From the NCBI GenBank assembly GCA_035772405.1, contig JAYKKM010000492.1, positions 3,994,001-4,058,000 of the forward strand: DNA of 64,000 bases. Direction: 5' to 3'. The notes below the pieces were generated by a model. That model saw nothing but the letters and a program-made list of their open reading frames with translations. It made no database searches and had not been told where the DNA came from. A program made the position numbers and the translations under genes. This stretch comes from Chrysogorgia sp. JL179-B06. Taxonomy: Eukaryota; Cnidaria; Anthozoa; Scleralcyonacea; Chrysogorgiidae. Of this stretch, positions 1-10,582 are shown piece by piece (position 1 is the stretch's first letter; each line of letters begins with the position of its first letter).

Positions 1-80
1 CATATATATATACATATATATATACATATATATATACATATATATATACATATATATATACATATATATACATATATATA
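1..80. repeat. (CATATATATATA)n microsatellite
   Basis: The window opens inside a repeat of alternating CA and TA dinucleotides in roughly 12-base units. It is simple-sequence DNA with no coding content. Confidence 0.95.
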
Positions 81-1220
81 CCGTCCTAAAAAAATCGCAG
101 TTTGTTCTAGCAAGTCAGTACACCAACCTTTTAGAGTATTTTGTTCGTGTTTAGCTGATCATGGTTACAGATGTCGAATCTTTTAACAAACATGTATCCG
201 AGATCCAAAACGGTCGATCCACTTCGAGTTTGACAAATTTTGACTCTAATCGTCAAAAATGATGGGCTAAAATATTGTATATATTGCAGAATAGTATTTC
301 AATGATAGCCTTCGACAAGGTGGCAAGATATTTACCGTTATCTAGTTAGTATTTCATAGTATTTCATAATAAGTTTGGCAAAACAATAAATTAGAATCTT
401 GTTCCAGTCTGTGTTGCTAAATATGGTGATTAGTCAAGCTTTACCTAACACAATGAAACACACGTAATTGAACCTGTTGCACACGGTTTACACATTTGCT
501 TGCCACGACACGTACATATCACCTATATATAGTTTATAATTTGGATTGAAGTGACGCAATATGCAGATTCGATTAATTCCTGTTTCTCATTTTCTAAGCT
601 ATTTCCTGCATTTTGGGGCAGTTTTAACAAAACAAATTTAAAAAAACACAGTGAAAATCATGATTTTATAGTCAGTATTTCCTTAATGTATACGAAACTA
701 ACTCTAACAATAATATTAACGCAAAAACTAGATCACAGTGAGCGCGCGAAACAACACAGAAGTGATAGATTTGTACCAGAGATGAAAGTTGATTACCTTT
801 GACGTTGTTTAGCGAAACGTTTGCGTAAAAACAACTTTTACGAATCTAAGAAAACAAAAGACGAACTTTTTTCTTCTTTTTTCCTTTTTTTCTTCCAGCT
901 CGTTCGCCGACGGATTGTTAATTTATCCCCGACAGGGGAGGCTAAGGTTCCCCAACGGGGGGGGGACCCCTGGATTACGTGACGAAAAATAGTGGTTACT
1001 ACAATTGCCTGTAAAAGCTGGTGAGGTTTAGGTTCGATCATGGGTCGGACCTTAACTCAGGGTATTACAGAAAATAATCGAGAAAGTACTGCCTTCTTGG
1101 ATAACGATCGTTCGGAGCCTAAAGCCTGGTTTGCATTAAGTCGTAAGAATTGCGGTGTAATAGTCGCAAAAATCATTTATCCCAATTTGGGCTTTATCTA
1201 GAGGTGCATTCGAAATAAGC
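81..1220. other. Non-coding host-like DNA
   Basis: I see no supported gene. Reading frames are short and lack recognisable motifs. A G-run near 956-964 and poly-pyrimidine tracts near 870-895 are the only compositional features. It is probably intergenic or intronic. Confidence 0.6.
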
Positions 1221-1572
1221 AAGAATAGCGGTCTTACTTTGTCAATGTCTTATCTTGTTCCAGAGATATTTCAGTTTTTAAAAGCTGTAAAAGAGACGAT
1301 ACCTGAAGACGTCATCTACTCCACTCAAATTCTAAAAATGAGGAATATCTTTGGAGATAGCGACTAGATTGTGCTGAAACGTTCCAGATGTATGCTACTA
1401 AAAATGGTACACTACACTGTGTATAGTTAATGCTTTATACATTTTTCATTTTAGAGATTTCCTTTCGTTTAAATTTTGGAGTAGATGACGTCATAAGTTC
1501 ATTTGCATCTTTCAAAAACGTCAATATCTCTGGAACAACATAAGATATTGACTAAGTAAGAACGCTATTCTT
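1221..1572. mobile_element. MITE-like hairpin with ~110-bp inverted repeats
   Basis: The left end (AAGAATAGCGGTCTTAC..., then TGTTCCAGAGATAT and GACGTCATCTACTCC) reappears in reverse complement at the right end (GGAGTAGATGACGTC, ATATCTCTGGAACA, GTAAGAACGCTATTCTT). There is no open reading frame inside. This is the structure of a non-autonomous DNA transposon. I did not find a clear target-site duplication, so the boundaries are approximate. Confidence 0.6.
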
Positions 1573-3740
1573 CCTCATTTTTTTAGTACTAATAGATAAT
1601 AAAAAATTGGATAGACGATTTTCGGTCTTACTACCCCTTTAAGGTGATTCCTCAGTTTTGCATTGCGCACATTTACTGCGCACATCCAATAATCAGTGTT
1701 TTTATGGCCATTATACAACACTTTCAAAAAATTCCGACCAATTATAGGACAATTTTGTGCCAAATCTAAGAATGGCCGCTTATGTACTGGTAGGGAAAAG
1801 TTATTACGAGACTAAATCAATTTAACCGAGAACGGTTACACAACTCTAGCTAGGGCTCCCTGTGCAAGTAGGTTTGTAAACTACTTGATAATAATAATAA
1901 TAATAAAGACGTATTAGGAGCATTATACAATAGTCCCAATGCTCTTACAACAATATACTCTTAATGTTACTTATAAAACTAATTACAGTTTCATTATAAG
2001 ATAAAGCCTACTACATATATTCCATGAACAAAAACATGTGTCTACAGCGAGTACAGTTCGATGAGTTTTATTCCAAGTTAATTACTGCACGCACGCACGC
2101 ACGCGTGCGATCAAATTGAAGCACGCGCATGTGTCGTCTGCATACGTAGCGTGCTTCGTTTGCTTGCGTGTGAAGACCAACCGTTGTTGCGCGAGCTTGA
2201 AAAACAAACGTCAAAAATCTCGGTAAAGACAATCCGGTATTTCACTAAATATTATTTAGATGGCGAAAAGGATACTTGGAGCTTCTCAGATTCCAATAGA
2301 AGAACACTTTACCGACCACTTTGAGAAGTATCCCGTTCAAAATCATACAGGAAAAAATGAAATACGAAATAATTCGCGGAGCACTTCAGTACACGTCCAA
2401 ACAGTTTAAGGCCATAGTTCTTAAAGAAGGTCGGTGACCATAATTTGTTCCTTAATAATTATTTTCTTCTACCACTTTTACGTGTTATAATAGAAACTTA
2501 GAGAAAAATAATTTCTACAACTTACAATATTTTACATTTTTGATGAATGTTTCTTCAAATAACATGTCAAAGAATATGGGAAACGACCTTTCTTTATCAT
2601 AATAAACCCTGTTAGCTTTTTCTGTAAAATACCATGTTTTCTTGTATAAAATTGCTAGTTGCGAAAAATAAAAAAATTATATTTGTCAAAAGATTCAAGA
2701 AAAAGTTGTGCAATGCGGTTTTTACTCAACTCTTCAATTGATCACAATGACGTCACCATACTGAGTAAGAGGTGATCGGTGATATGTCATATCTTCTAAA
2801 CAAGGTCGGTGACTCCAACTTTTTTTTGGTTTTAATATAAGTATGTCAATAACTTTAAGACTGGGAAGTTTCAGCAAATTTTTAATTCGGAAAGAATTAC
2901 TGAGGAATGACCTTAAGTCGTAAGGATCGCGGTGCAACAGTCGTCGCGATATACTTGTAACTTAATGGCAACGCGTGATCGTGGCGACGGCTGCGAATCG
3001 CAGTTATAGAATTGTGGCGATTCTTACGATTGCGCTCGTTGTGATTTCTGCAATTGCGACTGCGCGATTTTCAATGGAAACATTGGTTGCGATCCTTACG
3101 ACAATCACAGACACCACAAGGCAGTATGATGCGTGTTTTGTCCCAGCATGCATTTCGTCCTATCTGCAAACCAAATGGCGGTTCATGTTACAAATGAAAT
3201 ATTCATGGCGGAAATAAGGAAGTATCCTGTTATTTATAATTAACATTTTCGTTCACCTTACTTACCCGCTTGGCTGGTGTAAGCTGGCCGAGAGGCCTTG
3301 GACTGGAGCTTGAATTCAGGTTAAGATTCAACCAGGTGGTATCTTGAGCTGACCACCCTCTCGGGATAGATTACACCCTTCACTCCAGTAAATTGATGGA
3401 AATTTAATTTAGCGTTCTTTGTAGATTTGATTAAAGGGTGGGATGGTGGGTTTGAAATTTCGTGGAGCTCTTGAGATTGCGTGACACCGCTATTCAAGCA
3501 AGTTTTTATTGCGCGACAGTTCGTGCCAGTCTCCAGGCCTGCTCCTCTCACCACGTGTTTGCCTCGATCGTGTGCGGCGCGCAGTTACCTAGCTGGTAAC
3601 CTTGGTTATTGTATAACCTCACTAAGTTCATCAAAGATTTCAAAGATAAGAACAAAAAACAATGCGTGGGAAAATGTCTCTGAAGCAATCGGATTACCGA
3701 TCCAACGTATGTTCTCATATCGTTTCTGGTATTCCCACAA
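1573..3740. other. Non-coding host-like DNA
   Basis: No supported gene. It contains a short ATA/ATAAT run near 1888-1910 and a (CGCA)n run near 2089-2106. One short open stretch at about 2260-2406 could be an exon, but it has no recognisable motif and I do not claim it. A pattern of TCGTAAG-ATCGCGGTG-CAACAGTCG near 2912-2945 resembles 1139-1165, suggesting an old dispersed repeat. Confidence 0.5.
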
Positions 3741-4226
3741 CCTCGTTCCCAGGGCATTTTGCCTCCACGGCGGAGGGTCGGCGAAAATGGCGCTGGGATA
3801 GGCTGGTCCATTCTATAATCCTATTGGCTTGTCATAAATCTCAATTAATTCAGCCGAGTATAAATTATTCATCTAAATCTGAATGCTGTCTTCAAATGCT
3901 ACAGCAAATTAGAAGTGATAGCTTTCGCTAAGGATATATGCTTCTTCGTACCTTTTTGTAAGAGATAACCATGGATGTATGGCGGATTATTAAGCTTGTT
4001 AGCTACTTTTATGCCTACGAATGCTGACATGAACAACTCTGAAGAGCATTAAACATTTCTCAATTATTCAGGTCAACAAAGTCGATAAAGGAAATTGAAC
4101 AAAGACCACAAAAATTATAATATCTAAACACCCAGAAATTCTGGGTGTCATGTGACCAGCCGATCCCAGAGCCATTTTCGTCGACCTTCCACCGTGGAGG
4201 CAAAATGCCCTGGGAACGAGGTTGGC
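3741..4226. mobile_element. MITE with CCTCGTTCCCAGGGC inverted ends
   Basis: The left end (CCTCGTTCCCAGGGCATTTT, then GCCTCC and ATGGCGCTGGGAT) is matched in reverse complement at the right end (ATCCCAGAGCCAT ... AAAATGCCCTGGGAACGAGG), giving inverted repeats of about 70 bp around a roughly 340-bp core. Small open frames across it run on both strands through the inverted repeats and are not genes. The exact target duplication is not resolved. Confidence 0.75.
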
Positions 4227-5297
4227 ATTCCCCATTACGTACGGAACGTAAAAAAGAAGAAGCTTTCTGGATTTTCATAGATCGACAATCTAGAGGCATT
4301 GTCTATGATGCAGAGATATTACCAGTGCATTTTCATTTTGACAGTTACCAGTCTATATTTATGATTGGCATTTATTTCGACTTTACTTCTGTACATTTAT
4401 AAATAGCCATGCATCAATCCAATATACTTTTTTGTTTACTGGATTAACAAAATATAAACATAGACAAACATGTAAATCAATCTACACACATGCACCTGAA
4501 ATAATATTCCCTATCGCTAATTCTCAGTTCCTGAAGCAGTGTATGATAATTTCCGTATACAAGTTGCCTTTTTCTCTCTGTAAAGATGTCCCTCACCCAA
4601 AATCTGCATTGCTTTTGTTTCCAGCGCTATGACCGATACCTCAACCATATTAAGGGAGCGGTCATTAAGTATGTGCAATGGGGGGAGACTATTTTTTTGG
4701 GGGGGGCATGAGGCCAAAGCTTTCTTCCTAGCAGGGGGGTTAAGACCAATTTTATAAAAAAGCGAAGGGGCTTGAAACTAAAATATATATATATATAGAG
4801 AGAGAGAGTTTATTAACCCATTAGGGGGGTACATCTTAGTACTCCACTCTCCCTAATAAAATTATCTGGCATTATCCAGAATAAGATGTTATTAAGGGGT
4901 ATGAGGGGTATGAAATTTTTTTAAATTATTTGAGAGGGTATATCAAGTAATTTCTTGAATGGATGGACGGGTACGAAAATTTTGTGAATAGCCTCTGCCC
5001 CCATTACACATACTTAATGACCGCTCCCTAACCCCAGTAAAACTATAAATTGGCCTTGCAGTGTTATGTTTTGCAAATTTTGCAAAACTTTTACCGCACT
5101 TTACACACTGTAGTCTGGCCAGGTTGAGTTGGTGCATATTGCGTCATGCGTTAAGCGTGGGTCTATTGTTCGTTGGTGCTTGGGAACACGTTTTTTGTAA
5201 TGTGTATAAACTATGCGTAGTGCCGAATGTGTTACCCAAAATTCCACACACCCCACCTTCTCACATGCATCTTGCTACAGCATTGAACTTTCGGTTG
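4227..5297. other. Non-coding DNA downstream of the SLC17-like gene
   Basis: No gene is supported. It includes G-rich patches near 4678-4707, a (TA)n(GA)n run near 4784-4808 and short direct repeats of GGGTATGAG near 4896-4912. It lies 3' of the minus-strand transporter gene and may hold its 3' untranslated region. Confidence 0.5.
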
Positions 5298-5486
5298 CTA
5301 TTTTGTTTCTCCTTCTTGCTCCGTCGAAGCTTCTTCTTCGCCATCTTTTTTATCCTCCGTCGCTTCTTGACCGCCAACACCTTTCGTTTCTTGTCCATCT
5401 TCTCCTTCGCCCTTCACTTGTTCGCCTTTATCTCCCTCCTCCTTCTCCTCAGGTCTATCTTCTGTGTTGTCCTTGACATCTGTCAA
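5298..5486 (-). pseudogene. Displaced acidic tail of the SLC17-like transporter
   Basis: This frame begins with TDVKDNT, the same peptide that occurs just before the present stop of the transporter's last exon. It then continues as a highly acidic, low-complexity tail (many E, G, K, D) to a TAG at 5298. The composition matches the tail encoded immediately upstream on the same strand. The simplest reading is that it is the original C-terminal end, now cut off by a small repeat insertion that brings an earlier stop. Confidence 0.6.
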
Positions 5487-5557
5487 TTAGTGACTTAGTG
5501 TTATTAGTGTAATTAGTGAATTAGTGAATTAGTGTTAGTGTTGTCCTTGACATCTGT
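5464..5557. repeat. AATTAGTG-repeat insertion flanked by a 20-bp duplication
   Basis: The 20-mer GTGTTGTCCTTGACATCTGT occurs at 5464-5483 and again at 5538-5557. The 54 bp between are made of AATTAGTG/TTAGTG units. On the minus strand these units supply in-frame stops that shorten the transporter tail. It looks like a slippage or repair insertion rather than a transposon. Confidence 0.8.
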
Positions 5558-7105
5558 GGTGCCATCTTGTTCTTCGCCCTCCGATGGTTTCTCTTCCTTC
5601 GCCGCGGTATCTCCTTCGTCTTGTTTGCTTTCCTGACCATCAGTCTCGTCTTTCTGGGTTTTCTTATCGAGTTCTTCCAATTCTTCAGGGGACATGGCCC
5701 ACTTTTGCTTATCTCCAGACACGCACAGTGTGAAGATGAGCACACCGGCCATGTAGACCAAAAACGTTATCCAGAAAACCACTCGCCATTCACTGGAAGT
5801 CTGCGTGAAACAACATCGAAATAAGATAGTTTGAAGATAACTTAAAATCTACACAGCTAAAAATCGCACAAGTTGTTGAAGAATATTGGCTGAACAATAC
5901 TGTTGCTTTATGCTTTGTAGTTGTAACAGTATTGATGGCCTAACAATGTTGCAACAACCTTTGTTATCATGACCAAACAATCTTGTTGACAACATTGTTC
6001 ATGGGGTGCAGCACAACATTGTTTACACCTGTTGAAAACGTGCAACAGTTTGTGCGTTTTTACGCGTGTAGGATGGATGACTGTACTAATCTAGACATAC
6101 CGACGAGGCGCGATAAGTATTCTTTACCTTATTCACGGTAATTATGCCGACTATCTGCGGGCTTAGGAAACCTGGTAACGAGCCAAAGACGTTTGTGATC
6201 CCCATGATGACCACTGCAAACTTGGGTGCAATATCCAGCAGATTCACTGCGTATCCCGATGCGTTGAGCCCTGTGATACCCACACCAATGCAAAGGAATG
6301 CTATTCCCATGGTGGGCACTGGGCTGTATCCCACTGCAAGGATAAATGTGGCGGCTACGGTGCAACCTTAACGAGGGGAAAATCAAGGTAATTAAAATCG
6401 GGACAGTGTTTTGTTGGGCTTATGGTATGGCAGGATGGGGTATGGCAAGATGGGATGGGGCAGGATGGGATTGGACAGGATGGGATTTGGCAGGATGGGA
6501 TTTGGCAGGATGGGATTGGTTAAGATGGGATTGGGCAGGACGGGATTGGGCAGGATGGGATTAGGCAGGATGGGATACGGCAGAGTGGGATTGTGCAGGA
6601 TGGGATGAGGCAGGATAGGGTTGGGGCAGGGTGGGACCGTGGAATAGGGCAGGATGGGATGGGGCAGGAAGGATAGAAACTCATATATATTGATTCACAT
6701 GTATTCACTTGTTACCATCTTACCGATGCTAAAAATAAGCCTTCGAGCATTTCTAATGCTCATCCCATTTTTAATCATCAAATCTACAATTAACCCTCCT
6801 GTTGGACCAACAAAAGCCTTGACAACATACGGCAATGATGCAACGAATCCAGTCTATAAACAAAGCGGATTACTATTAGACACGTCGAACCCAATTATTG
6901 AAATAAGTTCATCGTAGTTTTCTAAATGAGAGCTGTTTGGTTCACTTCCGCTAACCTTAGTAATATCAAAATGCAACACTTCCACAAAGTATTTCGGGAT
7001 ACAAATGAGAATGGTATAAAGTCCCCAGTCTGCAGTGAAGTTTGCGACGATTACGGCCCAGACTGGGATAGACGTAATGATAGACAACCACGGTACAGGA
7101 CCAGT
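5513..7105 (-). CDS. SLC17-family (sialin/VGLUT-like) transporter, last four exons
   Basis: This is the C-terminal half of a major-facilitator anion transporter of the SLC17 family, a multi-pass membrane protein. Exons on the minus strand are 7105-6956 (TGPVPWLSIITSIPVWAVIV), 6853-6724 (GFVASLPYVVKAFVGPTGG), 6366-6128 (TFILAVGYSPVP, FGSLPGFLSPQIVGI) and 5800-5513 (SEWRVVFWITFLVYMAGVLI, then an acidic tail). Introns have GT..AG ends (for example CTCTTTGCAG before 7105 and GTAAG after 6724), and phases match across all three joins. The PGFLSPQ motif and the SEWRVVFW start of the last helix are typical of the family. Exons for the N-terminal helices are not found upstream; a Polinton-derived unit starts 280 bp away. 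The tail stops early because of an AATTAGTG insertion. Confidence 0.88.
6425..6672. repeat. GGCAGGATGGGATT minisatellite in an intron
   Basis: About 17 imperfect tandem copies of a 13-15-base G-rich unit (GGCAGGATGGGATT and variants) fill part of the intron between the third-last and second-last coding exons of the transporter. The open frames through it (Trp/Gly-rich on one strand, Pro/Ser/Cys-rich on the other) are artefacts of the repeat. Confidence 0.9.
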
Positions 7106-7267
7106 CTGCAAAGAGATGGTTCATTATGTGTTAATTGTTTATTAAGTGAATTAGATTTTTTCCCCATACTCTTTTTGATATACACGTGTAAAAACGCACA
7201 ACCTGTTGCAAGTTGACGAAACGTGGACAATCGTCAAGCTAATATCGGCATCAGAAAATTATTCTGA

Positions 7268-7332
7268 GTCCCGTACAGGAATCGAACCTGTAAATTGCCG
7301 GTGAGACGCTCTAACCATTGAGCTAACGAGAC
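7268..7332 (-). pseudogene. tRNA relic
   Basis: On the minus strand the ends GTCTCGT and ACGGGAC can pair as a 7-bp acceptor stem. A D-arm (GCTC-AATGGTTA-GAGC, box A-like) and a T-arm (ACAGG-TTCGATT-CCTGT, box B) are present. Only about 16 nt lie between the D and T arms, where a tRNA needs about 23 or more, so the anticodon arm is partly deleted. It is a tRNA pseudogene or a tRNA-derived SINE head, not a working tRNA. Confidence 0.6.
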
Positions 7333-7383
7333 TCAGATGGAGAGCGAAGGTTACACTTACAATGATGTACTTGTTCAATTAAT

Positions 7384-7562
7384 AGTAATTATATATATAT
7401 ATATATATATATTCAATGTGTGTGGGACTGGACCGAGCTCTAAGCCAATCAGAATCAAGAATGATTTGAATTGACCAATCAGAGCACAGTCCAGTCCCGT
7501 ATTTCCAGGAGGGTGTCGTATTTTTAAGGTGTGGTCACCCTGTAAAGAACGACCAGTCATCA
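7384..7562. repeat. Left terminal repeat of unit C
   Basis: It starts AGTAATT, then (AT)n, then a fold-back GGGACTGGAC ... GTCCAGTCCC that encloses two CCAATCAGA boxes, then AGGGTGTCG and GGTGTGGTCACCCTGT. It is nearly identical to the outer 200 bp of the right terminus of unit C and of the left terminus of Polinton B. The match stops abruptly at about 7564, where the Fic-like pseudogene begins; the other two copies continue several hundred bases further. Confidence 0.85.
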
Positions 7563-8489
7563 AATTATTTTACATTCTATTTTATTTTCTAGAAATGCAA
7601 CAAGTGCTTTCCCTATTCTTCCATTTCCATCGGAAAAAGGATGAATGGTTTCAAAAATAAAATAAATCAAAACTGATATATTTTTTCTTTTATAGTTTTT
7701 TACGTAAAATTCATCTAAATGTTCCATATATTGTTGAATATCTAAAGGATCAACCCCCTCATGAAATCCAACAAATCTTTTTTTTTACTGTAATTTCCAG
7801 CATTCGTTAAATGGACCATAGATATTTCATGAATAGTTTTACAACATTCACTTATTTTCCATTTTTCATTTTTTTCCATATAAAATTTTCGAAGGGCAAA
7901 ACAAAATCTCCCACATCTCATCCAAAATTATTTTTCATTTTCTTCGTCTTCTTCCATTCGTATAACATCAAACGCAAACACTTTAAATTTTATACAATCT
8001 TTTAATTCCATTTTTTTTTTACATACACGTTTGTTCACTAATACTTTTATAAAAATTATCCCAATTCATTCCCTCATTCGATTCAGTCATTTCATACATA
8101 GGATTGTATGCAGCTAAAATATAATTCAATGTTGTTTTTATATAATTTTTTATCATAAAAAATAATTCTATTACATCTTCCTCAAGCATTATTACATTTG
8201 CAAATATTTTCTCTTTACACTTAAATTCTCCTATAATTCCCCCATAATCTCGCTTAACATCCACAGAATGTAATACTTGGGTGTGATTTTCATTTAAATC
8301 ATAATTACTTTTGTTTAAAATACTTAATTTCTAAGGATCAAACTCAAAAAAATTACTTTTACTCTTACATTTTTTATACCGACATTTATCAAAGGATAAT
8401 TTATCCTTTTTTATATAATGTATAAAATCCAAAAAAACATATCTAATATTTTTTTCAGAAAGACCTTTTTTGTCTATTGAATAAGCTTC
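7560..8489 (-). pseudogene. Fic-domain protein, broken
   Basis: The minus strand encodes a peptide ending with HPFSDGNGRIGKAL, the catalytic loop of Fic/DOC proteins (HxFxDGNGR), which usually transfer AMP or another nucleotide group to target side chains. Upstream are VHLTNAGNY and GVDPLDIQQYMEHLDEFY in the place of the helices before the Fic loop. The last G of the usual HPFxDGNGRxxR is followed by K instead of R. There are at least two in-frame stops (near 7936 and 8335) and frameshifts in A-runs near 7787 and 8015. The stop codon lies in the terminal repeat, so the C-terminus may be truncated. Fic family assignment is from the motif; the target is unknown. Confidence 0.75.
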
Positions 8490-8611
8490 CTATCGGGTTA
8501 TGTTCAGTACAATAAAATATAAAACATGAAGTGAACATGATAAGATTTTTAATTGAACACAATAAGCATAAGAATTGAAAATACTAGGTGCTACCATTAA
8601 CAAATAAATAT

Positions 8612-9214
8612 TTAAAAAAGAGCAAAATCACCTTTCTGGCTATGTATGTGCTTAAATTTGCTTACTAAACTTTCTTTTCCAAAACCCAGGGTATAAGATA
8701 AGTATTTTCTTTCAAAGGTTAGATTTTGTACAAAATATGTATAATGATACTTATCATTGGTTTTTAAACATTGAAATAAATCTGAGTGGTGGCTTTCAAG
8801 GGGTAATATAATAATTAATTCCTTAAAACAATCAGGGAATGAAAAAAAACTACAGCATAACGTGTCTGATTCAACTAGTATAGTACGTTGTTCAAGCCAT
8901 GATCTCTTCAAGGAATATTTTCTTTGACTTGCTTGTAAATTGGGTATCATACAAGAGAAACGATCTTCTAGAATAAAATTGGGTTCCATTCCACAGGTTC
9001 CTTTGATTTTTTTCATATAAACTATATAGCTTTCTTCGCGTGGGTGAATGTTTTCACGATCCATCATGGGACATGCGACATATTTTCCACGATAATAATC
9101 AAATAATCCACATAACCAAAATAAATATCCAATTTCTCCTTGGTTAAAATATTGAAAATAAAGAACAACTCTTAAAATTGTTTCAATCATAATGCTCTGA
9201 TTTGAAAATGTCAT
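8612..9214 (-). CDS. Accessory protein, large unknown family (200 aa)
   Basis: Function not recognised. The N-terminal 60 residues (IETILRVVLYFQYF ... FDYYRGKYVAC) match a broken gene in Polinton B (IKTILKIVYYIQHF ... CDYYYGGIIEC), and similarity continues through a QRKYSL-type segment. This defines a family shared by unit C and Polinton B. The protein is rich in aromatic residues and Cys and shows no signal peptide. The frame is intact here. It sits among other minus-strand accessory genes behind the Fic-like relic. Confidence 0.6.
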   Translation of the reverse strand: MTFSNQSIMIETILRVVLYFQYFNQGEIGYLFWLCGLFDYYRGKYVACPMMDRENIHPREESYIVYMKKIKGTCGMEPNFILEDRFSCMIPNLQASQRKYSLKRSWLEQRTILVESDTLCCSFFSFPDCFKELIIILPLESHHSDLFQCLKTNDKYHYTYFVQNLTFERKYLSYTLGFGKESLVSKFKHIHSQKGDFALF

Positions 9215-9314
9215 ATTTTTACTCTTTATATAGCTTTCAAATTCATTAAGCTAAATAAAATAAAAAACATTTTGTTTTCTGGTTCATTCTTCAGTTAAAT
9301 CTCATGCAAGCAAT

Positions 9315-9540
9315 ATGTCAAAACCCAAACAGTATAATCTTCACTATCTTAAAGAAAATTGTCGAAATCAAAAATTTATTGTACGTAAATGTGAACAAAT
9401 CCTAAATCCATGCTTTCCTATGAATCAATTATATATAAATTTGGAAAGTTATGGAGTATACAGAAAATAAAAAGCTTAATTATAAACATGGTATACATAA
9501 TTTTATAGATCAAAAAGTGTATATAAATTCTTTTTTTTAA
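9315..9540 (+). pseudogene. OB-like small-protein family member, broken
   Basis: It begins MSKPKQYNLHYLKENCRNQK and is nearly identical over its first half to an intact 84-residue gene on the opposite strand in Polinton A (start at 35744). The 3' half is shifted and shortened (a deletion near 9480 removes the ITTHVTG region), so the frame is broken. The end 'DQKVYINSFF' recurs at 9512-9540. Confidence 0.65.
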
Positions 9541-9657
9541 ATAAAAAAAACACTTTCTCGATATTTTATTTAGCTGTTTATTTCAAATATTTAATTCATT
9601 AAAATTATTACATAATTCCCCACAAGAATTAAAATATACATGTAGTTGCAACATAGA

Positions 9658-9888
9658 TTAATCAAAATGTATTTTATTTATTAATGTTACAATATAATTT
9701 TCATTACTGGTACCATAAATCACATTAAGTACAGATAATATATTTTCATCTTTAATAAGAACTAAATAAAGCTCTTGACCATCAAACTTTTCACGAAAAA
9801 GATAATTTACTAATCTAAATCTTGAATCCTTACATTTACCATACAAAAACGCTTTTGAATAACATGGAATATTATTTATCTCAAACAA
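9658..9888 (-). CDS. OB-like small-protein family module, likely second half of a two-module gene
   Basis: Unknown function. The pattern LFEI ... CKDSRFR ... LYLVLIKDE ... YIVTLINKIHF fits the small-protein family of this locus. No ATG is available; the frame starts at a TTG that overlaps the end of the gene upstream on the same strand. In that neighbour the same LFEI motif occurs. One frameshift near 9885 would join the two into a single protein with two tandem modules. Confidence 0.5.
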   Translation of the reverse strand: MFEINNIPCYSKAFLYGKCKDSRFRLVNYLFREKFDGQELYLVLIKDENILSVLNVIYGTSNENYIVTLINKIHFD

Positions 9889-10245
9889 TCAAGGGTCGAA
9901 ATTAACGTGGGTAATCTCGGTTCTCTATCAATAAATACTACATGTTTTCCCACTAACTGATCATAAAATGACATAACCCAGCTAAAACTGGTTATTAAAA
10001 ATCTATAATATCTTTTTCCACCATATCGTTTCCGAAATATAGATTGTTCATTTTTATCTTCCACATAAATGTTAAAATATTTATAATCATAATCAGCACA
10101 TCTAAACTGATAGGGATGTTCGCTCCATTCCAAAAAATAAAACGTTGAATCTCGTGTTTTTTCTATCTCAAACAATTCAGCATGTGATAAATATTGAATG
10201 TCGGGATAAAGAATTTCATCAAAATCACGCTCTCGTACAGCCGTT
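9876..10245 (-). pseudogene. OB-like small-protein family module, first half
   Basis: The frame is open from about 10245 but has no ATG and runs to 9876. It contains ELFEIEK, then a region ending YDQLVGKHVVFIDRE. The last motif, LVGKxVVFI, is the most recognisable signature of the family and recurs in Polinton A (LIGEYVVFI, SLVGKAVQLI). It is probably the 5' part of a broken two-module gene with the segment downstream. Confidence 0.45.
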
Positions 10246-10283
10246 TAAATCTTTTTTAAAAAAAAACTTCGACGTCTTTTCTT

Positions 10284-10496
10284 CTATTCGTGATCTATTT
10301 CCACTGAAACATTCACTGTATATTTCCACCGTATATTTAACTTGTTTAACACCCAACGTTTAAAAGTGTTTAGTCTAGAAAGTTTTATTTCATCTGGATG
10401 AATCGCACACGGATGTTTGTTAATACATCTTCCACAAGGATGTTTGTTATAATATAATCTTTCAAATCGTTCATCTGCTTTTCCAATACGTTCCAT
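10284..10496 (-). CDS. Cys-rich CGxC microprotein (paralogue 1)
   Basis: A 70-residue basic protein beginning MERIGKADERFERLYYNKHP, then CGRCINKHPC. The start is chosen because its tandem neighbour begins METVETVDARYNRLFYSKYP at the same distance from CGxC. The paired CGxC and C could bind a metal. The C-terminal RLNTFKRWVLNKL resembles RLKRWLLKK of the neighbour. Function unknown. Confidence 0.65.
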   Translation of the reverse strand: MERIGKADERFERLYYNKHPCGRCINKHPCAIHPDEIKLSRLNTFKRWVLNKLNIRWKYTVNVSVEIDHE

Positions 10497-10582
10497 TTTA
10501 ACAAATATAAAATACAATAATTTTTTTACTCTTATTTATACTGTTTCTTATTTTTTTTTTTGGATTTTCTTCTTTAAATCTT

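Noticed and set aside
2734..3217. Short frames of 67-80 codons on both strands
   Set aside because: There are no motifs, no splice context that helps and no paralogue in the window.
3481..4402. Several open frames on both strands around 3.5-4.4 kb
   Set aside because: They run through the inverted repeats of a MITE and translate the same arms in several frames.
6346..6708. Trp/Gly-rich and Pro/Cys-rich frames
   Set aside because: They are products of the GGCAGGATGGGATT minisatellite inside an intron.
7268..7332. Functional tRNA gene
   Set aside because: Acceptor, D and T arms are present, but the anticodon arm is too short to fold.
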